The position numbers were made by a program, and so were the translations under genes. 64,000 nucleotides of DNA, from contig CAYUQT010000029.1 of the NCBI GenBank assembly GCA_964446835.1, forward strand, positions 1-64,000. The letters run 5' to 3'. This document shows positions 45,117 through 53,460 of the stretch, one piece after another. The stretch's first letter is position 1; each line of letters opens with the position of its first letter. The notes below the pieces were generated by a model that saw only the letters and a list, made by a program, of their open reading frames with translations, was not told where the DNA came from and made no database searches. The DNA comes from CAYUQT01 sp964446835 (GTDB lineage Bacteria > Planctomycetota > Phycisphaerae > UBA1845 > JAFGLZ01).

Positions 45117-46504
45117 TCGGCTCTGACGTTCAGGATCGACGAGCCGTCGTCTTCCGGCTGCGGTTGAGGAACACCGCGGTCTTCTTCATCCTCATCTTTC
45201 CGGTCATGCGGGCGCGATCCTTTTTCCGACCGGTGCGTCTTGCGATGCCGATCCTTGCGTTCTGCGGCCGGCCGTGTGGGCGTTGACGAGGCGATATCGC
45301 GAAGATCGCGAATATCCAGGGCCAAGCCGGTGGCGCTGCATACGGCGGCGAAGAACGCGGCCACTCTCCATCGCCCTGCCAGCCAGACCGACACTCTGTG
45401 CCACGGTCCGGGCTGAAACAGGGGCGGGTTCTCATGCGCCGGGAGTCCCATCGGACGAAGGAAACGCAACCGAGGCGTGCGAGCGACAAAGGCCAGGATG
45501 CCGATGAAGGCGCCCAGGATGTAAACCGGCATCGAATCGAAGCTTCCCTGGCCGCCCTCCAGCCCGTCCAGATGTCCGGACATCACGTGCTGGACCACCA
45601 CCGATAATGCGTTGTTGGTGAAGTGGATCAGGCAGGCATAGAGGAGGCAGTTGCTGCGAACGGTGAAAAGGCCCATGACGGCGCCGATGAACAGCAGGGC
45701 TCCGAACGTCACGGGTTCGAAGTGGAACGTCGCGAAGACGACTGACACACAGAGGACGGCTGCGACGGGCGGGATCCGCCTGCCCAGCGAAGACTGCACG
45801 ACGCCACGGAAGAAGTGTTCCTCGCAGATCGCCGGCGTTACCGCCGCCAGCAGGAGCACAACGACCAGCCCGACGGTAGTGCCGGTCTCAAACAGCTTCG
45901 CCGACTCTTCCAGTCGATCGGTCGTGCTGGGCAGAATTCCATCGAAGAGCCGGTCATAGGGTTCGGCCAGATACATCAATCCCAGATCACCGAGGTATTG
46001 AACCACGCCCACCAGGCACAGGGCGGTGGCCACTGTCAGGATCAGCAGATCAAACCTGGGGGGGTACCAACTGAAGCTCATACGAAAGCTCTTGCCGGCG
46101 GAAAGCACGACGGTCATGGGCAGGGCGAGAAAGAGCAACCACTGCGTGAGCGACGTGCCGAGTTCCAGGACCTTCTCCCTGCTTTCCTCGGGGACAACAA
46201 AGGGAATCGCCCCGCTGGCACCAAAATAGGCCAGTGCCACGAGCCCCAGGAGAAAGACGGTGGAAGCGGGCGACAGTACGGGGGGCGAAAGGGGCCCTTG
46301 AAGGAGAGGCAATGTGACCCTTTGCGTTGGACGCTGAAGCAGCCCGATGGGACGTGCCCAGACGGGGTGACTGATCGGACGAGCCACCGCGAGCGAGGAT
46401 ACCTCGCCCTGAAGGGGAGTCGGGGCAGACGATGGGCTTTCGGACGGCGGCTGCGGAGAGCCAGACTCATAGTTCGGTTGGGGCGGCTGTGACGACTCCA
46501 TCAT
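44966..46504 (-). CDS. CPBP-family intramembrane protease
   Basis: A 512-residue protein with a Pro-rich cytoplasmic N-terminus of about 75 residues, seven to eight membrane segments and a charged tail. The catalytic block is AICEEHFFRGVVQSSL (EExxxR) followed by the membrane histidines in FATFHFEPVTFGAL and HFTNNALSVVVQH. The last 130 residues are mainly RKDRHRK/DEDEED-rich and unlike the family; the final 50 are encoded on the antisense of the neighbouring glycosyltransferase gene. CPBP enzymes process prenylated proteins, bacteriocins or envelope regulators; target unknown. ATG 46504 or 46501 are both possible. Confidence 0.85.
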   Translation of the reverse strand: MMESSQPPQPNYESGSPQPPSESPSSAPTPLQGEVSSLAVARPISHPVWARPIGLLQRPTQRVTLPLLQGPLSPPVLSPASTVFLLGLVALAYFGASGAIPFVVPEESREKVLELGTSLTQWLLFLALPMTVVLSAGKSFRMSFSWYPPRFDLLILTVATALCLVGVVQYLGDLGLMYLAEPYDRLFDGILPSTTDRLEESAKLFETGTTVGLVVVLLLAAVTPAICEEHFFRGVVQSSLGRRIPPVAAVLCVSVVFATFHFEPVTFGALLFIGAVMGLFTVRSNCLLYACLIHFTNNALSVVVQHVMSGHLDGLEGGQGSFDSMPVYILGAFIGILAFVARTPRLRFLRPMGLPAHENPPLFQPGPWHRVSVWLAGRWRVAAFFAAVCSATGLALDIRDLRDIASSTPTRPAAERKDRHRKTHRSEKGSRPHDRKDEDEEDRGVPQPQPEDDGSSILNVRADHDGGVRWTMIRATLHRFPSVPSPVTMFRSDRRSASLSPIHASNSPGLER

Positions 46505-46667
46505 GCCTAATACTATACCCAGAGGGCGGGGCAATCCCAAACCCAGACGCTCGCGGGTTGACCTAGGGGACTTCAATCGGTGTAATCAGTGTTTTCGCAA
46601 GCCGCCGATCCGCGCGATCGACGTAGACGATAACGTTCCGGCGGCGGATGCAAGAAGGATAGGGTTC

Positions 46668-47354
46668 ATGGCCATACAGTTTTCGTGTCCGTCGTGCAGC
46701 CAACCGATTGAGATTGACGACGAATTCGGCGGCAGACAAGTTGCCTGCCCGTATTGTCGCGGCGTAATCACGGCCCCAACTGAATCGACGCTTCATATCG
46801 GTCAAATTGCTTCGACGGAAGCTCCCCCTCCTCCGCCAACTCCTCCCATGGCACAGGTCCCGGGGAGCCCGGTCTCCGGATCACCGGCATCAGGGGATGG
46901 TGCGTACCCCTGGCAGACGCCCCAGCAGCCCTCCTGGACGGCTGGGGGGGCCTATCCTCCGATTCCCCCTCATGAGCCGGTTGCGGCCAGGCGGCGGAAT
47001 CTGCCGGGCATCCTGGGAGTGGTTTTTGCCGTGCTGGCCTTTGTGTGCATGGCAAAGATGGTGTCGATCGCCATGGCCCACAAGGACGATCTGGGCATCG
47101 GTGGTAATGCGAAAGTCGATCAGATGGAGATGCAGCGCCGACTGAATGAGATGATGTTGCATCCGGAGAAGAACCCCTGGGTCACCAAGATGATCGGGTG
47201 TCTGATGGGCCTCATGCTGTTCTGGGTGGTTTCGCTGATCTGTTCGATCGTGGGAATGGCGCGACGCTACAAGAGCCGTGCCCCCGCGATCATGGGACTG
47301 ATACTCGCCCTGCTGCCGTTTCTGTTGATGTGCGGCGGAGTCATCGTGCGATAG
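46668..47354 (+). CDS. Zinc-ribbon membrane protein
   Basis: A 228-residue protein. Residues 5-32 form a two-CxxC ribbon (FSCPSCSQPIEIDDEFGGRQVACPYCRG, given as CPSC and CPYC pairs), then a Pro-rich linker to about 105 and three to four membrane segments (ILGVVFAVLAFVCMAKMVSIA, MIGCLMGLMLFWVVSLICSIVG, PAIMGLILALLPFLLMCGGV). This ribbon-linker-membrane layout is frequent in planctomycetes and of unknown role. It is divergent from the CPBP gene 163 bp away. ATG 46668 has AAGGAT upstream. Confidence 0.78.
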   Translation: MAIQFSCPSCSQPIEIDDEFGGRQVACPYCRGVITAPTESTLHIGQIASTEAPPPPPTPPMAQVPGSPVSGSPASGDGAYPWQTPQQPSWTAGGAYPPIPPHEPVAARRRNLPGILGVVFAVLAFVCMAKMVSIAMAHKDDLGIGGNAKVDQMEMQRRLNEMMLHPEKNPWVTKMIGCLMGLMLFWVVSLICSIVGMARRYKSRAPAIMGLILALLPFLLMCGGVIVR

Positions 47355-47520
47355 TCGCGGTGCAACCGTCATTGACGCGTCCAGCCTGTACAGGTAATCG
47401 GGGGCGGTTCCGACCGAAGCAGGACTTCGTTGCACGCCGTGGACTTCATGGGGAATTTTCGCGCCGAAGGCATATTCTCCTTGGTCAGGTCGGCAGTAAC
47501 GTTGTATATATATCCTGAGG

Positions 47521-48726
47521 ATGTTGAGAGCGTCTTGCGCTGCAGGGAAGTCGGCGCGATTTCAGAAAGGGGATGAGATAGCGTTGGACGAGCAGTCTCC
47601 TGCCGCAGCCGCCTCGGCGATTGATCGCCTCTGCCCCGAGGTTTCTCTCCCTCACCCAACCGTAGCGACCGGATCCATCGCCCCGTCTCGACCTGTCGAA
47701 TCGGGCGGGCTGTTCAGCCAGGGCATCCGCAAGAGTTTTGGCGATGTGGAGGTTCTGCGCGGCATCGATCTGAACGTCGACCAGGGTGAATTCGTCACAC
47801 TGCTCGGCCCGTCCGGCTGCGGCAAGACGACGCTGCTGCGAATCGTCGCCGGTCTGGAGATGCCGGACGCCGGCAGCGTGCGCCTTTCGGGAACGGATGT
47901 GACCCGCCTTCCGGCCAATCAGCGGCCGGTCAACACGGTTTTTCAGAACTACGCCCTGTTTCCGCACCTGACGGTGTTTGAGAACGTTGCGTTCGGACTG
48001 CGATCGCGACGCGTGTCTCCGAAGGACGTGCAGCACAGGGTGATGCGCATCCTTCAGATGCTCCAACTGGATGGCTTTGCCCATCGCCATTCGCACGAGC
48101 TTTCCGGCGGCCAGAAACAGCGGGTAGCCCTGGCTCGGGCTCTGGTCAACGAGCCCGAACTGTTGCTTCTGGACGAACCGATGTCCGCGTTGGACGCCAA
48201 ACTTCGAGCCGAGGTGCAGCTCGAGCTTCGCCGGCTTCAACGCAGACTCGGCAAGACGTTCATCCTCGTTACACACGACCAGGACGAGGCGATGACGGTC
48301 TCCGATCGGATCCTGGTGATGCACGAGGGCCGGATCGTACAGAGCGGACCGCCTTCGGAGGTCTACGAACGCCCGGTGAATCGGTTCGTCGCCGAATTCC
48401 TGGGTTCGGCCAATCTGATCTCCGCCGAGCGGTCGAACGGGGGCCTGCACACCGGTCTGGGGGCGATGCGGGTACGTCATCTTCCCGACTGGCAACAGGG
48501 CACGCTGGCGATTCGACCCGAGCGTATCCGAATCTGCGAAGAGCCGCCCCCCGTCAATGCCGTCAGCGGCCGCGTGCGAGAGGTGATCTACCGGGGAGAT
48601 CATCTGGACGTCTTCCTGGAACCCGGCTCGCTGCGGGTTCGAACGACTCCCACACGGACGGTCCGCATCGGCCAGCACATCTGGCTCGAGCTGGCACCGG
48701 AACACCTGCAAATTCTCGACGACTAG
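47521..48726 (+). CDS. potA: Spermidine/putrescine-type ABC transporter ATPase (PotA-like)
   Basis: A 401-residue frame whose domain begins near residue 60 (GIRKSFGDVEVLRGI). Walker A LLGPSGCGKTTLLRI, Q-loop TVFQNYALFPHL, signature HELSGGQKQRVALARA, Walker B LLLLDEPMSALDAKLRA and the switch histidine VTHDQDEAM are all intact. The C-terminus carries a TOBE domain (GTLAIRPERIR, VIYRGDHLDVFLEPG). ATG 47521 has no good ribosome site; TTG 47584 (AAAGGGG eleven bases before) would give 380 residues, nearer the E. coli PotA length. A possible promoter TTGGTC-N18-TATATA (47481-47510) would put the start site almost on 47521, which also favours the later start. Followed by potB. Confidence 0.9.
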   Translation: MLRASCAAGKSARFQKGDEIALDEQSPAAAASAIDRLCPEVSLPHPTVATGSIAPSRPVESGGLFSQGIRKSFGDVEVLRGIDLNVDQGEFVTLLGPSGCGKTTLLRIVAGLEMPDAGSVRLSGTDVTRLPANQRPVNTVFQNYALFPHLTVFENVAFGLRSRRVSPKDVQHRVMRILQMLQLDGFAHRHSHELSGGQKQRVALARALVNEPELLLLDEPMSALDAKLRAEVQLELRRLQRRLGKTFILVTHDQDEAMTVSDRILVMHEGRIVQSGPPSEVYERPVNRFVAEFLGSANLISAERSNGGLHTGLGAMRVRHLPDWQQGTLAIRPERIRICEEPPPVNAVSGRVREVIYRGDHLDVFLEPGSLRVRTTPTRTVRIGQHIWLELAPEHLQILDD

Positions 48727-48868
48727 GATTTCCTGAGATATTGGACAACGGGTTGGCGCCTCGCGGAGGGGAGCGACGGTCCGATACAATGGCCCTGCCG
48801 GAAGCCGTTGGGCTCGGTCGACCGCATCCATGTGGCCACCGGCGGATTCCGTGACGACGGCGAGTGCC

Positions 48869-49789
48869 ATGAAGACGAAGACGCACGGCAAGCTCATGAT
48901 CTGGTACGGCGAACTGACCACCGGGGACAGGCTGTGGTTTCGCGGCATGAGCTATCTGGGCGCCGGTCTGATCTGGTTGACTGTCTTCCTGATGCTGCCG
49001 TGCCTGGTCCTCGTGGCGGTCAGCTTCATCCAGCGAGGTGCCTATGGTGAGCTGGTCTGGGAGTTCTCGCTGGGCAACTTCCGGCGCCTGGCCGGCTACG
49101 GAATCCTGGGCTGGTCGGCCGACTACCTCCGGATCCTGGCCCGCAGCCTCTGGGTGGCGGCGGTGACGACGGTCTTCTGCCTTCTGCTGGCCTATCCGCT
49201 GGCGTTCTTCATCGCCAATCGCCCACCGCGCACCCGCTATCTGTGGCTGGCCCTGGTGATCATCCCGTTCTGTACGAACCTTGTGATTCGCACGTATGCC
49301 TGGATGCTGATTCTCGCCCAGGACATGCCGCCGGCACGGATGGCCCAATGGCTGGGCCTGATTGCGCCGGACACGGCCCTGTTCCCGGGGCCGGGGGCGG
49401 TCTATGTGGGCATGGTCAGCAGCTTTCTGCCGTTCACGGTGCTGCCGCTCTACACGAACGTCGAACGGATGGACTGGTCGATCGTGGAGGCCGCCCAGGA
49501 TCTTTACGCCTCGCGGCTACGGACCTTTCTGCACGCCATCCTGCCCCAGACGCTGCCCGGACTGGTGGTCGCGATGATCCTGACGTTCATCCCCGCCATG
49601 GGCGCGTTCGTCGTGCCCGATCTGCTGGGCGGAGCGAAGTACATGCTTGCGGGCAACCTGATCCAGCAGCAGTTCGGCCCCAGCCGTGACTGGCCCTTCG
49701 GCGCCACCGTCTCGTTTGGACTGATGCTGTTGACCCTGATAGGGCTGTTTGCCCTTCGCCGCCGAGGCAAGGACATAGACCCGACGTAA
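48869..49789 (+). CDS. potB: Spermidine/putrescine-type ABC transporter permease (PotB-like)
   Basis: A 306-residue permease with six membrane segments. The EAA coupling loop is SIVEAAQDLYASRLRTFLHAILPQTLPGL (seen as EAAQDLYASRLRTFLHAILP), and FCTNLVIRTYAWMLIL plus FIPAMGAFVVPDLLGG are typical of PotB. It follows potA by 143 bp. No second permease (PotC) or binding protein (PotD) follows; the next gene is on the other strand. The transporter may need components encoded elsewhere. ATG 48869 (MKTKTHGK) chosen over an upstream ATG without family similarity. Confidence 0.9.
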   Translation: MKTKTHGKLMIWYGELTTGDRLWFRGMSYLGAGLIWLTVFLMLPCLVLVAVSFIQRGAYGELVWEFSLGNFRRLAGYGILGWSADYLRILARSLWVAAVTTVFCLLLAYPLAFFIANRPPRTRYLWLALVIIPFCTNLVIRTYAWMLILAQDMPPARMAQWLGLIAPDTALFPGPGAVYVGMVSSFLPFTVLPLYTNVERMDWSIVEAAQDLYASRLRTFLHAILPQTLPGLVVAMILTFIPAMGAFVVPDLLGGAKYMLAGNLIQQQFGPSRDWPFGATVSFGLMLLTLIGLFALRRRGKDIDPT

Positions 49790-49837
49790 ACGCCGATGCC
49801 GGTCGGGCTGTGGGGCCCCGACTGCAATTCGATCCGG

Positions 49838-50953
49838 TTACCGACCTTCGGATGTCTTCCATGCGGCCAGACGAGCGGTTTCCCATTTGCCGGGGGCTGT
49901 CTCATGATGAACCGTCAGATCGCGCGGGGGGCGGTTGCCGGGCCGTTTGCTGCCGGCCAGCGGGATAGCGAACGTTCGCTCATCGGGGTTCCCCCAGAGA
50001 TAGCTCTCATGATCGGGGTGCGTGGCGTCGGTGTAGTCCTTGGGGTGCCTCGGTTTGCCGTGGATGTTGCCGCCGCGATCCAGCCACCTGGACGGCGCCT
50101 TGTGCATCCGGACCTCGATCCGATCGTCGTAGACATCGAACGAGGCGAAATCGGCGGGGTAACCGCACGTGCCGCCGGTGGTGATGTGGGTGATATCGCC
50201 GTCTTTCCGCGCGGCGGTCAGGTGAAGGTGCCCGGCCAATACGGCAACGACGGAATCGCTCCGTCTGCGAACGCGCTGCAGCATCCCGAGGTCGAGCACC
50301 TGCCAGCTTGAGAAACCGAAGCTCTGCTTCAGCGGCGCCTCTTCTCGCATCGCGATCAGCGGCACGTGCGTGACGACAATGATCGGCATGCCGGCCAGGA
50401 AATCCATCGCTCGATCGACGAACGTGTTCCGAGCTGCCGTGACGCTGTCGGGTTGGTGGTCCGCCCCGCTGGTGTCGACCATGACGAACCCGATACCGCC
50501 GCACGTGAAGACGTAGTTGTGCCATCGAGGTCCGAAGCACTGATCGTAGGCATGGTTCCGCTCGGGGATCCCCTCGCCCTGCTCATTTTCATGGTTGCCG
50601 ACACAAGGCAGGAACGGCACCTTCAGGCGATCCAGATACGTCTTTCGCAGGTGCGCGAAGTCCAGGGAGTAGTCGGAGAGTTCGCCATCGATGATGTCGC
50701 CGGCGCTGACAACGAAATCGGGCGGTTCGATGCCCCCCTGCCCGCAGGCGCAGTCGGTGGCCCATGCGGCCTTCTCCTCGGCACAGGGGTAGCCCGGCGG
50801 ACGGTTCGGCACGTTGCCGGCGCGGACGTGCATATCGCTCCAGAGAAAGAACCGGAAGCGCCGGGGCTGACCGGTTTCTGCCCATGCCGAGCCACAGCCC
50901 AACACGCCCGGAACGGCGGCCATTCCGATCTGAAGGAACTGTCTTCGGTTCAC
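49838..50953 (-). CDS. Tat-exported metallophosphoesterase
   Basis: A 371-residue protein with a Tat signal (NRRQFLQIGMAAVPGVLGCGSAWA). The calcineurin-like metal site is SDMHVR, GDIIDG, GNHENEQG, THVPL and GHLHLTA, all present in order. GTG 50953 has AAGGAG eight bases before it and gives the full signal. The C-terminal 120 residues have no recognised domain and may be a beta cap. Substrates of such periplasmic enzymes include phosphodiesters and nucleotides; none can be deduced. Convergent with potB, 48 bp apart. Confidence 0.9.
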   Translation of the reverse strand: MNRRQFLQIGMAAVPGVLGCGSAWAETGQPRRFRFFLWSDMHVRAGNVPNRPPGYPCAEEKAAWATDCACGQGGIEPPDFVVSAGDIIDGELSDYSLDFAHLRKTYLDRLKVPFLPCVGNHENEQGEGIPERNHAYDQCFGPRWHNYVFTCGGIGFVMVDTSGADHQPDSVTAARNTFVDRAMDFLAGMPIIVVTHVPLIAMREEAPLKQSFGFSSWQVLDLGMLQRVRRRSDSVVAVLAGHLHLTAARKDGDITHITTGGTCGYPADFASFDVYDDRIEVRMHKAPSRWLDRGGNIHGKPRHPKDYTDATHPDHESYLWGNPDERTFAIPLAGSKRPGNRPPRDLTVHHETAPGKWETARLAAWKTSEGR

Positions 50954-51174
50954 GAGGAGGTCTCCTTATGGATGGTTCCTGCGAAATCATGATAGTCCGG
51001 CGGGAACGGCCACGACAACCGTCGGCGTTTCGGGCTCGCGCGATTTTTGAGGAGGAAGCTTCCGCCGTGCAGGGAGACTCATCGTCTGGACCTGCGTGCC
51101 GATCCGTCGCACGTGCGGAGGCGAACCATCGGTTGGTTTCTGGGGAGAGATCACGACGCCTCCCTGTATAGGAG

Positions 51175-51214
51175 TACGTACGTTCTTGACTAACGTACGT
51201 ACGTATTTCATACT
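51175..51214 (+). promoter_or_regulatory. Promoter and palindromic operator of the toxin-antitoxin pair
   Basis: TACGTACGTT (51175-51184) and AACGTACGTA (51192-51201) are perfect inverted arms with a 7-base spacer. The spacer end forms the -35 box TTGACT (51186-51191), with CATACT (51209-51214) 17 bases later as -10. An antitoxin dimer binding here would cover the -35 box. Alternative -10 TACTAT at 51211 is less well spaced. Confidence 0.75.
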
Positions 51215-51243
51215 ATGGATACAAGGTATTCATGGAGATTCGC

Positions 51244-51471
51244 ATGAAGATCACGGCATCCAAACTTCGCGAAAACATCTACTCGGTTCTCGATGAGGTC
51301 CTCCGAACGGGCAGGGTTGTAGAAATCGTGCGCAGGGGACAGACGATCCGTCTTGTGCCTCCTCGCAAGAGGTCGAAGCTGTCGAGGCTGAAGAAGCGGC
51401 CGTGCTTCCTCTGCGATCCGCAGGAGATCATCGAGATGGACTGGTCATCGGAATGGAGTGAGGCTCAGTGA
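51244..51471 (+). CDS. Antitoxin of the Phd/YefM type
   Basis: A 75-residue protein that neutralises the adjacent toxin. ITASKLRENIYSVLDEVLRTGRVVEIVRRGQTIRLVP is a classic Phd/YefM DNA-binding and dimer region, seen here as ITASKLRENIYSVLDEVL. GGAG lies six bases before ATG 51244; an ATG at 51232 is also in frame. The C-terminus is basic then acidic (CDPQEIIEMDWSSEWSEAQ) and would wrap the toxin. It overlaps the toxin start by four bases and is preceded by a palindromic operator, so autorepression is likely. Confidence 0.85.
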   Translation: MKITASKLRENIYSVLDEVLRTGRVVEIVRRGQTIRLVPPRKRSKLSRLKKRPCFLCDPQEIIEMDWSSEWSEAQ

Positions 51472-51845
51472 TCTACCTCGATACGCACGTGGCGGCATGG
51501 CTATACTCTGGGGAGACTTCACTGCTGTCTGAGAGGGCACGAGATGCCATCGAGGGTAACGACGACATCCTGATATCCCCCATGGTCCTTCTGGAACTCG
51601 AATACCTCCGGGAGATTCGGCGTATCAAACCGCCCCCCCACGAGATACTGCTGTACTTGTCGCGTGAGATCAATTTGCATCTGTGTGAGCTTCCGTTCCC
51701 GCAGGTCATCCAGAGGGCACTTGATGAGACGTGGACGAGGGATCCCTTCGATCGAATCATCGTTGCCCAGGCTGGCCTGAGCAAGGCTTCCCTGGTGACC
51801 GCGGACAGGAACACGCGAAGACACTACGCAGCTTCCGTTTGGTAG
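51468..51845 (+). CDS. vapC: PIN-domain toxin (VapC-like)
   Basis: A 125-residue PIN-domain ribonuclease. The four acidic metal ligands can be seen as LDTHV near residue 5, MVLLELEYL near 43, TRDPFDRIIVAQA near 89-94 and VTADRN near 112. The start is GTG 51468, overlapping the antitoxin stop. PIN toxins cut tRNA or rRNA and stop growth until inhibited by the antitoxin. A Phd-like antitoxin with a VapC-like toxin is a common mixed pairing. Convergent with the PilZ-receiver gene 90 bp away. Confidence 0.88.
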   Translation: MIYLDTHVAAWLYSGETSLLSERARDAIEGNDDILISPMVLLELEYLREIRRIKPPPHEILLYLSREINLHLCELPFPQVIQRALDETWTRDPFDRIIVAQAGLSKASLVTADRNTRRHYAASVW

Positions 51846-51934
51846 GACGCAGGGCGGATCCGGCGGAAGAGGCCCCTTTGGGGAATCGGCGTCCCCATGA
51901 AGTGCAGGTTCTTCTCGAAGCGACCCTCGAGCAT

Positions 51935-53161
51935 TCACTCGGAGCTGACAGGGACAGGATTCTCATCCGGTGCCTGGACGTCGAAGCTCTTCGCGAAAGC
52001 CTGGTGCCCAAAGGCACAGGCGAATTCGCACAGTTGAATCAGCCTTTGGAGAGGCTTCTGGAGTTCTGCAAGCGGGACGCGCGTCAGAAGGAGCTTCATC
52101 AGTTCCTCGGCCAGCTTGCCGATCAGACTGTATCCATAGCCGGCGGCAGAGGACTTCAGGACGCGGCAGAAACCCAGAACGGTCTTCACATCGCCGGAGG
52201 CCATTGCTTCGCGGACACCGCGAACTCCGTTTTCGAGGCGTCGCAGGTAGTGGAGTATGAGGGGGCGCATCCGGACATCGGCCCATCGCTCGCTGACCAG
52301 TGCCGTCCTGCGAGGTTCAGCGGACGTGTTCCAAGGCACGCATCGGCTAAGCAGTGCGGTCAGATCGTCAAACGAGTATGGCTTGGCCAGTACCGGTGTC
52401 TTGCCCCCTTCCAGGCATTTGGCCACCAGCGCTGTTGAAGAATCCGCAGCGAGGAAGAGGATCGGTCCCGTGTAGCCTTTCTGACGAAGGGATGCCAGCA
52501 GTTGCGGGCTTGTCATGCCGGGCAGGTCGACATCGGCGATCACGACGCCGAAATAGGTCTTCCCGATATACGTGCAGGCCTGGGACCAATCCGAAGCCGC
52601 CCGAAAATCCAGATCGAGCTTACCCAGCCAGTAGGCGAGGAGTTCGCGGTCGTCGATCGAGTTCTCCACAAAGAGGACTCGACTGGATCGGCGAGGTCCG
52701 TCGACGGGCATCTTGCCTTCCTTGTCGGAATGCCTCATACCCGGCAGGAAATCCGACAGGTCAACCGATTGCGAGAAGTCCACGGCGACTTCATGGAGAT
52801 TCCCTTGAACATGTCGGCATCGCACGACTCTTGAGGACAGGAGGAAGGGTTCGTTATCGATTGTGAAGAGCGTGACCGCACAGTCGGTGCCGATGTGGAT
52901 GAAGGAACCATGAAGAAAGGCGAGCCCATTAGCACTGATGTTGCGGGCCTTGACACGAAAGTCTGCCGTCGTCCCGCCTGGATGCTCGACGTGGATCACC
53001 GGGTCCTTCTCCGGGCGGTACTTCAGCCGCTCGTACTTGCGGCGCTCCGTGGGGACGTAAGGGCCAGAAATTCGATCCAGCTCAGACAAGATATCTTCTA
53101 TTTCGTTGTCTGGTAGACGAACCAAGTCCAGGCAACTCGCCTTTGTTTGTGTGTGAATCAC
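51935..53161 (-). CDS. PilZ domain - receiver - degenerate Hpt protein
   Basis: A 408-residue cytoplasmic signalling protein; start GTG 53161 has AGAGGA eight bases upstream. Residues 35-145 form a PilZ domain (ERRKYERLKY and NISANGLAFLHG), normally a c-di-GMP receptor. Residues 160-275 are a receiver with aspartate in VIADVDLPGM and lysine in PVLAKPYSF, but the first acidic cluster reads VENSIDD, so one acidic pocket residue is Asn. Residues 295-385 align with the Hpt domain of the kinase next door but the phosphoacceptor His is Arg (FCRVLKSSAAGYG). It may bind phosphorylated partners rather than relay phosphate. Same strand as the hybrid kinase upstream. Confidence 0.82.
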   Translation of the reverse strand: MIHTQTKASCLDLVRLPDNEIEDILSELDRISGPYVPTERRKYERLKYRPEKDPVIHVEHPGGTTADFRVKARNISANGLAFLHGSFIHIGTDCAVTLFTIDNEPFLLSSRVVRCRHVQGNLHEVAVDFSQSVDLSDFLPGMRHSDKEGKMPVDGPRRSSRVLFVENSIDDRELLAYWLGKLDLDFRAASDWSQACTYIGKTYFGVVIADVDLPGMTSPQLLASLRQKGYTGPILFLAADSSTALVAKCLEGGKTPVLAKPYSFDDLTALLSRCVPWNTSAEPRRTALVSERWADVRMRPLILHYLRRLENGVRGVREAMASGDVKTVLGFCRVLKSSAAGYGYSLIGKLAEELMKLLLTRVPLAELQKPLQRLIQLCEFACAFGHQAFAKSFDVQAPDENPVPVSSE

Positions 53162-53460
53162 ATTGGTGTTCCTCTTAACATCTTACTATATTAGTGCAAC
53201 GTAAAGGGATATCGACAACTACCTCGTGGATAATTAAGCCTCAAGCGAATACCACATTATCGTTAGTGATACCAACATGGCATAATATTCAAACACTCAG
53301 CGTGTATTTCATATTACTTAAGTGTCGCATAGGTCGTTGTTACCTATCTGACGGGTATGATCTTTGCACCTGTGTGGGTTCAGTTGGCCCTTGCTTCCAA
53401 ACGGCAGGCACCGGACGGGCCAACGGGGTCTCCCTACAGCACCCAGGCCGATAGAAGCTG
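53162..53460. other. 299-bp AT-rich intergenic region between two signalling genes
   Basis: Locally much richer in A and T than the flanking genes, with runs such as CATAATATTC and TTAAGTG. It holds the promoter region of the PilZ-receiver gene; an AATATAGT word near 53183 on the minus strand could be a -10 box, without a convincing -35. An 86-codon plus-strand frame lacks any recognisable feature. Confidence 0.45.

Noticed and set aside
53330..53420. Possible c-di-GMP riboswitch upstream of the PilZ gene
   Set aside because: I looked for the GEMM core sequences and did not find them; only AT-rich sequence with short repeats.
53194..53454. 86-codon plus-strand frame in the AT-rich gap
   Set aside because: No ribosome site, no recognisable fold, and the region reads better as a promoter region.
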